Source: Dipylidium caninum (Eukaryota > Platyhelminthes > Cestoda > Cyclophyllidea > Dipylidiidae). Taken from it: a stretch of DNA of 64,000 nucleotides. The DNA lies in contig QEYB01000118.1 of NCBI GenBank assembly GCA_017562135.1, positions 62,001 through 126,000 of the forward strand. The letters run 5' to 3'. The notes beneath the pieces are model-generated. The model did no database searches. It worked only from the letters and a program-made list of their open reading frames with translations, and was not told the origin of the DNA. Positions 56,659 to 64,000 of the stretch are shown here, in pieces (the first letter of the stretch is position 1; each line of letters opens with the position of its first letter). The position numbers and the translations under genes were made by a program.

Positions 56659-59600
56659 TGCTCATGTCCCCGTAGACAATTACCGAGAGAAACACTTCAA
56701 ATCGTCACATTCTTCAGTCACACCGCTAAGTTGTGGAAACTGCTGACGTTTTGTGGTGTGCAACTCGTGGGGCGTGGTTTGCTATGAGGTGATATCGTGA
56801 TGCGTGTCACTCCAACTCCCACACCACTCCACTCCAAATAGTTGATTCAAAAGGCATTAATGCATCGCACTGATTTTAACGAACATGTTTCTGCATCATC
56901 CCGTTTCTGTTATTCAATGCCTTCTTCCCGAAGTCGAGGACCGTGTGGTCTGAATGTGATGGATGCCAGATGTAGTAAAAAGAAATGAGGGCCCCCCCCC
57001 ACCCCCCCCGCGACATCCAGGTGAATTGCCCCCCCTTCACTTGTCAAGTCGTGACAATTAGAAGAAGCGATTCCGCTATAAATTTCTGACAAAGAATCCT
57101 GCAACTCGTCAGTAGGAAGGCAACAATATCACTATTTTCGTTCTTGCTCTCCAGCCCCACCCTCTCAGTGGAAGTATACCGCTGTCTCCTTTCCTTCTTC
57201 ACCACCGATGCCAGAGTGAAAGAGGAGGACCGATGCCACCGAAGGAAAACCACTTTCCCCGCCGCAGTTGACGACACTCTCAAATAACTAGGAATAAAAT
57301 GTGAATTATCATTCTTGCCGTTCTAGCTTGCCTCCAAACCATTTAATAGCCATGTCCGTCGCCTATGACGCATCCTTTGTAAGAATTTGCCATTAAACAC
57401 GTTTTACTGCCAACTCATTATTTAACTCAAACGCTTCTCCCGCAACTGCAGTATCACGTCCCTGGGTAGCGGTTCAGTCATTCGAATTTCCCAGTTCCAA
57501 AGGCTAACCGAAGATGTACAGGCTCTGCAGTTCATAAGAATATCAAGAGTCAACATGGAAGGCAATAGGATGGGACGCTGCCTAGGTTCGTGCTCACTAG
57601 ATGTGAAGAGAAGAATTTAGTGAGTAGATGCGGCAACAGCTCGGAAAATTGCGCAGGTTTAACGGAGGAGATTAGCTATCAATAAATGATATCTAGTACA
57701 AACTAGTGGAGTTTGCCAGGAACAGATCGAAGCAGTAAACATCCTGTCCTCCAGTCTTAAATAGTTAGTCCCTCATGCAAACACCCCCACAGGTCTAGAG
57801 TTCAACGGAAACTGCTGCTACCGCTCTGCGCAAACACCAACAAAGTAGTAACCAATCTTCCGTTCGCTTGACTAAGGGAGGTCCTGGTACTTAGTTGAAA
57901 GGCTATGGCCTTATCTCGAACTGCTTGAGGCTCCATCTGACATTGAGCAACACAGAACACCTCCAGGAACGGCATTCAGGGGTAGCCGGACCAAAATCTT
58001 ATGCGGCGAAATGCGCGTGAGAGTTGGTTTGTGACAAGAAGTGGGCGATAGTTGAGGGGTGCAACAACAGCGAACTGCTAAACGAACGTAGTCTTCATTG
58101 ACACATCCCTAAAACTAGATACGTGTCCATAAATGCTCTACTTACGCAATGGCTTGCCTGCTCGGCGAATTGTTACAATACGAGAAGTCTTGAAACTGGG
58201 CCCGCAAAACACTATGGTTTAATACATGCTGACAGCAAGATATTATTTTTTCGAAAAAATTTTAATACAAATCGGGAAGCAGGTAGAGACAAGACACAAA
58301 ACATGTGTCAAGATTAGATGAAGACTGCTTGAAATAAGCTAAGGGGCAGGAAGCGTTTTAGCTTTATGTACTACTACTCCAGAGGGGAAAAGAGGCACAA
58401 AGAGCCACTTACACATCAACAGGCAGATGTCAGCATAAGAAGAAAAAGGGGCTGAAAAATGAACAAACGGGTATATAAATTGCTTGACAGCAAAAAGGAA
58501 TGGTGACAAAGAGACATTAAGGATTAGCCTGAGTGATGGAACACACGTGAAGCATCGGAGGTGGTGCGAGAGGAAAGTAGAACCACACCTACTCACCTGT
58601 TTTACTGACTGCACAACCGGAAGTCGTTTGGTCTACTGAGGGCGGAAAGGAGTTCATGGGAGACGCGGATCTGATTGAAACACAGTTAGAGAGATGGTTG
58701 CACGAAGGAGGTTGTGCCTGTGTCGGCTAAAATCGTCCAAGACCGTATTTGTTGGTTATGTTTTGAGGGGATTAGAGATGGATGATTTTGTGGCCCAAGC
58801 TCTTTTCGGCCTGAACATCAGCAAGGCCTGTGAATTGATGACACGACAGCACCTGATGAGAACTTTCGCAGTGGAAATGTAGAAGTTGTCCGCCCAAAAA
58901 CGCATTGTTCTGACCGACATTATGACACACTCGTCAACGTCACGTTGAGCAAGCGGAGACGTATTGCATGTGGCACAAGCCCGCTACCCAGTAGGGAAAC
59001 TTAGCAGAGCACGATAATCCTCTCATAGCATTCACTACGAGGAGTATACATCCACGAAGCTTCACGTGTTTTGGCTTAGTGAGGTGGTCTAGCAACACAC
59101 ACTTGCGCTATTTAATCCACCCTAAAGTCCTGGTTGAACTCAAAAAAAATTCTAGGCGCCTGTGTTTCAACAGGAGAGTGTGAGACAAGGTCGCCGTCAT
59201 CTCAAGGAAAGGCAACTGGGAGAGGCATTGCAAAGTGGGAGGGCTGGTACAATGGGAACAAATTGCCTGTGAGCTGCTTTCTCGTTGTTTCTAACCACTG
59301 TTGTCGAGAGTCGTGAAGTGAGTTTCGCAGATGATGTGAAGAGATAAGTGCAAATGTTGAGGTGGGTGCACCTGACTTGACGATGTGTGTTGACTACACT
59401 AAGCAATATTAAAACGCTAATCGGTAAGGAAGTAGAAGCTATCCGATAGTAAAGCTATGCAATTGAAAATGATTACCGAGATCACCACTACCACGATCGT
59501 ACAAGGCAATAACATCAACGAACGAAATTCCAATTTATCTGTTTTGTTCTGAAACTCGGCCCAGTCGAAGTCAGTTGAGCTATGTAGGATGACAAAAAGG

Positions 59601-60885
59601 GAAGATGAAAACGCGCTATTGTCAAGGATATATAGGATGCATGAACGCAGGAGTTTCGACAACTCACGACTGTCACGACTGAGACCAGTGGCTTGGATTC
59701 GGGTGCCGTACATGGTCGGAGGGAGTGAGAGGCAAATACTGAGGTGGGGGAACCCGGGCCGAGACCCAGGTTTCAGATGTCGAGAAAGGCGGTGAGCAGC
59801 ACATTTAAGCCGTACAACTTACTAAGACAGGCCCGAATGTCGGGAGTGGAAGATGTGTAATCTAAGCGACCAAAATCACGCCGACTGGTTTTGACTTACC
59901 CCAATGCTATGACCTGAAGACGGCACCAGGTCTTTCATATGCACCATAGCGAAGAAACATCCGACGTAATCAACAGCTTCTCTCCTCTTCACTTCTATTG
60001 TGTAATTCACAAAAATTTTCGTCGCCGTAGTGTTTTACTGAATGTGAATAGAAAGATCACTGTCAGAGGAGACATGCCCCAATCATCGGGGGCCAACAAT
60101 GACTTTTGTTTAGCTTACTGATTCTCACTAATTCGGGATAGATATACCGCATAGTTGTAAGGTAAACATCATCCCAGGGACGCTGTAAAAACCTGGATGA
60201 ATTGGCGCCCATCACCATATCCATCTAAGTAGACACAAAGACAATTATTAGAGGTAAGGTGTAGAGGCGAGAAATTTGGGAATTACAGGTGAATTTGAAA
60301 TATGGTCGAGGTTCATTATGGGTGGGGCAGACAATGTGGTACACTCACCCACTCGGTCTTAATGTGGTATCTGCACGTAACTGTCACCGTTTCCCTATTT
60401 CTCTTAGCGGCAATGGAAAAGAGCCTCATTCGGATGCATAACGCGAGACCCTTAGAAGGCAGTGTGGACGGCGGTTAGTTGTCTGTAGACAGGAATAAAT
60501 AACTGAAGTAATGAGGTTACACCCATGAATACTCACAACGCCCGAGGATCCCGCCAACACTCCATCGGGAAATACAGCAATGGAAAGGAATAGTGAATAT
60601 GTGTAGGAGAAGCAGACAATCCACGATATATTTGGACGAATAAAGCCGGTCATCTTATACCTGTACTCAAGCGTGAGAATTGGATGGACTAGGGGAAGCA
60701 AGGAGAAAGAAAATATGTAAGTAGTTGGAAGAAGGAGTCAGGCGCTTTGGTGTTGGTGACGCCGTGGCGATGTTCGTGTGGGTGGATGAATGAACGAGGA
60801 ACGTACTCTGGGTGTAAGTGCCATTGGAAATATTCGTTGGAACATTGGGTTGATTGTTATTGGGTAAGCAGTCAGATTTATCGCG
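56659..60885. other. Unassigned, with C-homopolymer interruption
   Basis: Two adjacent poly-C runs at 56991-57009 are likely slippage or assembly-prone. Open frames are short. Nothing supported. Confidence 0.45.
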
Positions 60886-61164
60886 GTGCCTGTCGGGGCG
60901 AGACGTATACGCAAAACTGTCTGGTTTGAGGAAGGGACAAAGAGCACACCATTGATGAAAGCCAAGGATATGTTTGATGTGGAGAAGTCAACTTACGTCA
61001 TATTCGCCGGGAAGGGAGAAATCGACCGAGAACGTGCTGTTGATTGGGCCGTTCACGATTCTGCTTTTCATTTTGCAAGCACTGCAAAACTGTGCGTCTG
61101 CATAGAGAACATGGCAAAGCAAGTCACCAGCATTACTCGCAATCACGCGATGTTCAACAAATGA
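60886..61164 (+). CDS. 92-codon frame over R9 copy B
   Basis: Charged, helix-prone reading; the part shared with R9 copy A keeps E-R-A, then D/N-W at the peptide level. That suggests an old duplicated exon. No promoter; a polypyrimidine/acceptor pair was not found immediately upstream. Not recognised. Confidence 0.3.
   Translation: MPVGARRIRKTVWFEEGTKSTPLMKAKDMFDVEKSTYVIFAGKGEIDRERAVDWAVHDSAFHFASTAKLCVCIENMAKQVTSITRNHAMFNK
60940..61085. repeat. Direct repeat R9, copy B
   Basis: Partner of 56130-56275. The plus-strand frame 60886-61164 is open across it (KAKDMFDVEKSTYVIFAGKG, IENMAKQVTSITRNHAMF). Confidence 0.7.
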
Positions 61165-63654
61165 TCTCGCCCCTCCTTCTTATCCCACCCCTCCGCCTCC
61201 TACTTCTGCTCGAACCTGTTAAATGCCAGTTGTCTCACCCCCCACTACTCCAACCAAAACTTCCTCCTTGCAAGTTACTTTCACAAGTCTGGTCTGACGC
61301 TGTTCCCATCGAGCACGCAATGAAAGGTGAGTCTGCTTTGTTTACCCACACTGCCATCGAATGCCATCGATGCAATGCAAGATCAAGTGGAACTCAGAGG
61401 TGTGGCAATGGAGGTAATGGTTCTAGGGAGGTGTAAGTAGTGAATGCGTCGCGATTTGTGTAAAGAAAACGAAGGCGACACTTACTTATGTGTATGCAGA
61501 TGTACGCGAAGAAAAGGAATGCTGTTTTCCCCACATTTGCCGTGCAGTTGAGGCCTTTCCATCATGTGCTTTCTATTTATCCGGCTGAAGTAGGTCAACC
61601 AGCGCCTTCTCAGTGGTTAGTCAACTCGACATCGCTTCCGCTCTGCATCTCGTCATGACGTGCACGCACCATTCATATTGGCTTTTTGACACGTGAATCA
61701 GTCTACACGCTTTTACTTATTGTATTCTAGCTGCGCGTCTGCCTCTATAGTCCTCATAAAACTCGCGTCGGTTCTTCCTGTTTCAATGCTCTGCTCCTGA
61801 TGCTCGCAAAACTCGTCATAAAATCGGGATTACGGTGGAGGGGGTAGGTTGTTCCGACATTCGACGATATCTCTTTCTTACAACATCGAAACTGCAGGTT
61901 TCCATTCCAACGTTTGTGAGTACCATAAGCTAACTTGGGAGAGAAATAGTCGCAGCAGGATTGTACTCTCGTCTTCTCCTACAGCTCAAATCCCCTTCTC
62001 CGACTCTTTAGTTCACACGAATTACTTCGTGCACGAGTCATCCAAATTGACGACGGCAAACCGTCGTCCGCTTCTCTCTCTTAACAGGCTTCTGGAGTGT
62101 GATTCGCACTTAGTTGTCACTTCATTCACATAAACAACTCACCACAGACATACAAGATGCCGTAACCACATCATGTAATAAATGGACAGTTGGAACCGTT
62201 CAGGCTAGAAATGTTGAGGTTAATCAATTTATTAGAGGGCACTGTCCATTTTGAGGTGTTTATTCTTCACAGTGTCTCGGGTGCACACTCGTCCATCTCA
62301 TTCTGTCACCACAATTCGTCATTGCAAGTCGAAACTACTCTCTCATTACACACTACGGCAGAAGGTGTGGAGCTCACCAACGCCATGGAAATGAGGACGG
62401 ACAAATAAAGTGTGTTTCAAATGAGCTATAGGCTGTTTCCAGATCCAAGGTGTTACCACCTGCCACCTTAAAGCGCTGCATGCGAGAGTGCATTTCTGGC
62501 CTCATAGCATCAGTGCGCAGGTCGACGATTGACGTTTGGCTCTTGTTACAGTGTTTCAATTGAGAGACACATAACAACTTGTGTCAAACATGCGCACTGC
62601 CGCTGCCACAACAGAGAGAGGGTGGCAACTCCTCACTTGAGTGGTGTCAGTTGAGTTGTTTAGACATGATAAAGGAAATTTGCGGTGATAGAGTAAGGCA
62701 GGTGAATGTGTGCCAGGGTCAATGGCATCAAAAGCAATCTCGAGGGGAAAGTGACCTCTGAAGAAATGTTCATTCGTATGAGAATTTCCAGCCTGCTGAA
62801 TTGCGACCGTCTGTTCGATGCATGACACTTACAGCTCCCGTTGATGTATGCTGGGTGTGTGTAAAGTGAGTGAGGTGAGGTGAGGTGAGTTGAGTGTGTG
62901 ATTAGGTTCTAGAGTCCTGATTACTTTCAGACTTACACAAGCACCTTGATGATTGCAGTCGTCGATTTTATAGCACGCGGGCAGACATTGCACTAGAGGG
63001 GAATATGTTAGAAGTACTTTATCTTTATCGGGCTTCAATAGTAATTTGTGGGATAGCAAGTTGAAGAGTTCCACACACACCTGACAATATAACGGTGCCC
63101 TCATCGTAGCATATGGCGACACAAATCAGAAACCCCTTTCCACGCGATGTGCCTTTGCACCTACACAAGTAGGTGTGTAGGGGTAGAACACTTGGTCTCC
63201 TTAGAATCGCAGTAAGCTGCAATCCTAATTCATGTACTTAGAGACCGGAACACAGCGTTGTAAGTTAGCAGGTATTGAGTAGTGAGACCTTGGAAACAGT
63301 CTGTAGCACCTTTGAAATATTTCCGTTTTTGCAGCATCTTCCTCGTTTGCGTACACTTCAAGTAATACTGCTAAATATGTCAGTGGGTATCGCAAATGCG
63401 GTGTGAAACGGATGATGAAAGCCAAGAAGGTGTGGGCTTGTCTCAAGAGACGTCACCACTGGTTCATTGGCTTTTCTGAGGGGTTGACACCCCCTCACGC
63501 GTTTTACGTACCGCATTTTATCTTGCTGTTTGCCACCCAATTTTTTTCTAATAAAATATGTTAAGCCCCACACATAGCCCCCTTTTCGGAGATCCGTCAC
63601 GCAAATCGACATGTTTTGTATTGTGGAGACTTAGTGGGTTTTGGAAGCTGTGGA
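61165..63654. other. Unassigned sequence
   Basis: Contains a GAGGT pentamer run at about 62870-62890. Opposed frames at 62579-63122 lack signals. Nothing supported. Confidence 0.45.
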
Positions 63655-63965
63655 GTAAGTGGAGAACGCGTGCCAGAAATTTGACCATTTTGATTTCGAA
63701 TTCGACGACGACCTTCCTCTCTCCACCTTTTATTTCTCTCCGCAACGTTCATTATTCCTCCATCCTTACAAGTTTACTTCTGCCGATCACCGTTAGTGTC
63801 AAATGCTCATCCCTTTTGACGACTTATATTTACGCACCATCAATTTCGGCACATTAATGTCAACTTAATCTCCAACTCCCTTCACTCGGATGTCTCAACT
63901 CCACCCTTAGGACCTTCTCCAATCGTACGTGGTGAGATGGAGCTGTAACCAGCCAATTGTCAAAC
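63655..63965. repeat. Direct repeat R8, copy B
   Basis: Partner of 35485-35775, about 28 kb away in the same orientation; identity about 70% by eye. Confidence 0.75.
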
Positions 63966-64000
63966 TGACGCTACCGATTGCTCTTGGCTAAGAGAGACAA

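Noticed and set aside
1..64000. CRISPR arrays, bacterial operons, rRNA genes, telomeric repeats
   Set aside because: None seen; the sequence style is eukaryotic with microsatellites and GT...AG exons.

Overview
The window looks like nuclear DNA of a eukaryote. There are no bacterial-style operons, Shine-Dalgarno-led gene runs, rRNA or tRNA genes, or CRISPR arrays that I could see. What can be supported is short exons with GT...AG boundaries and compact introns (about 50-200 nt), one small intronless gene with CCAAT, TATA and AATAAA signals, many microsatellites, and many diverged duplicated blocks. A 15-nt match (36642-36656) to the spliced-leader sequence I remember for taeniid tapeworms, plus the small introns, suggests a parasitic flatworm, probably a cestode. 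This assignment is an inference and not secure.

Layout. (1) 694-5281 is repeated in direct orientation at 14261-17411 at about 98% identity by eye. The second copy lacks two internal segments of about 848 and 584 bp. (2) Between the copies, on the minus strand, is the best multi-exon gene candidate (about 11887 down to 8214). Its exons join in phase and encode a Glu-rich protein with V-E, T-E and A-E dipeptide tracts. These are followed by duplicated acidic exons, all in phase 1. The large exon has a 1-nt frameshift in a (CTCCGC)n tract. A decayed intron-containing paralogue lies at 23540-24125. (3) 12.0-14.2 kb holds two further minus-strand exon candidates. (4) 17.4-23.5 kb is mostly unassigned, with a dispersed repeat and a few open frames. 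(5) 24.4-29.1 kb has a 246-bp tandem duplication and a long imperfect inverted repeat (arms about 1.4 kb, spacer about 1.3 kb). (6) 32.5-51.6 kb and the right end are a mosaic of direct and inverted diverged duplicates. In several of these the same peptide frame is recognisable in each copy with stops or frameshifts, so they look like fossil gene fragments. (7) 39565-39837 is a small intronless gene with a complete set of promoter and poly(A) signals.

I recognised no protein by name, so gene symbols are empty. All repeat boundaries come from reading and aligning by eye and are accurate to roughly 10-40 bases, except where single-base positions are given.
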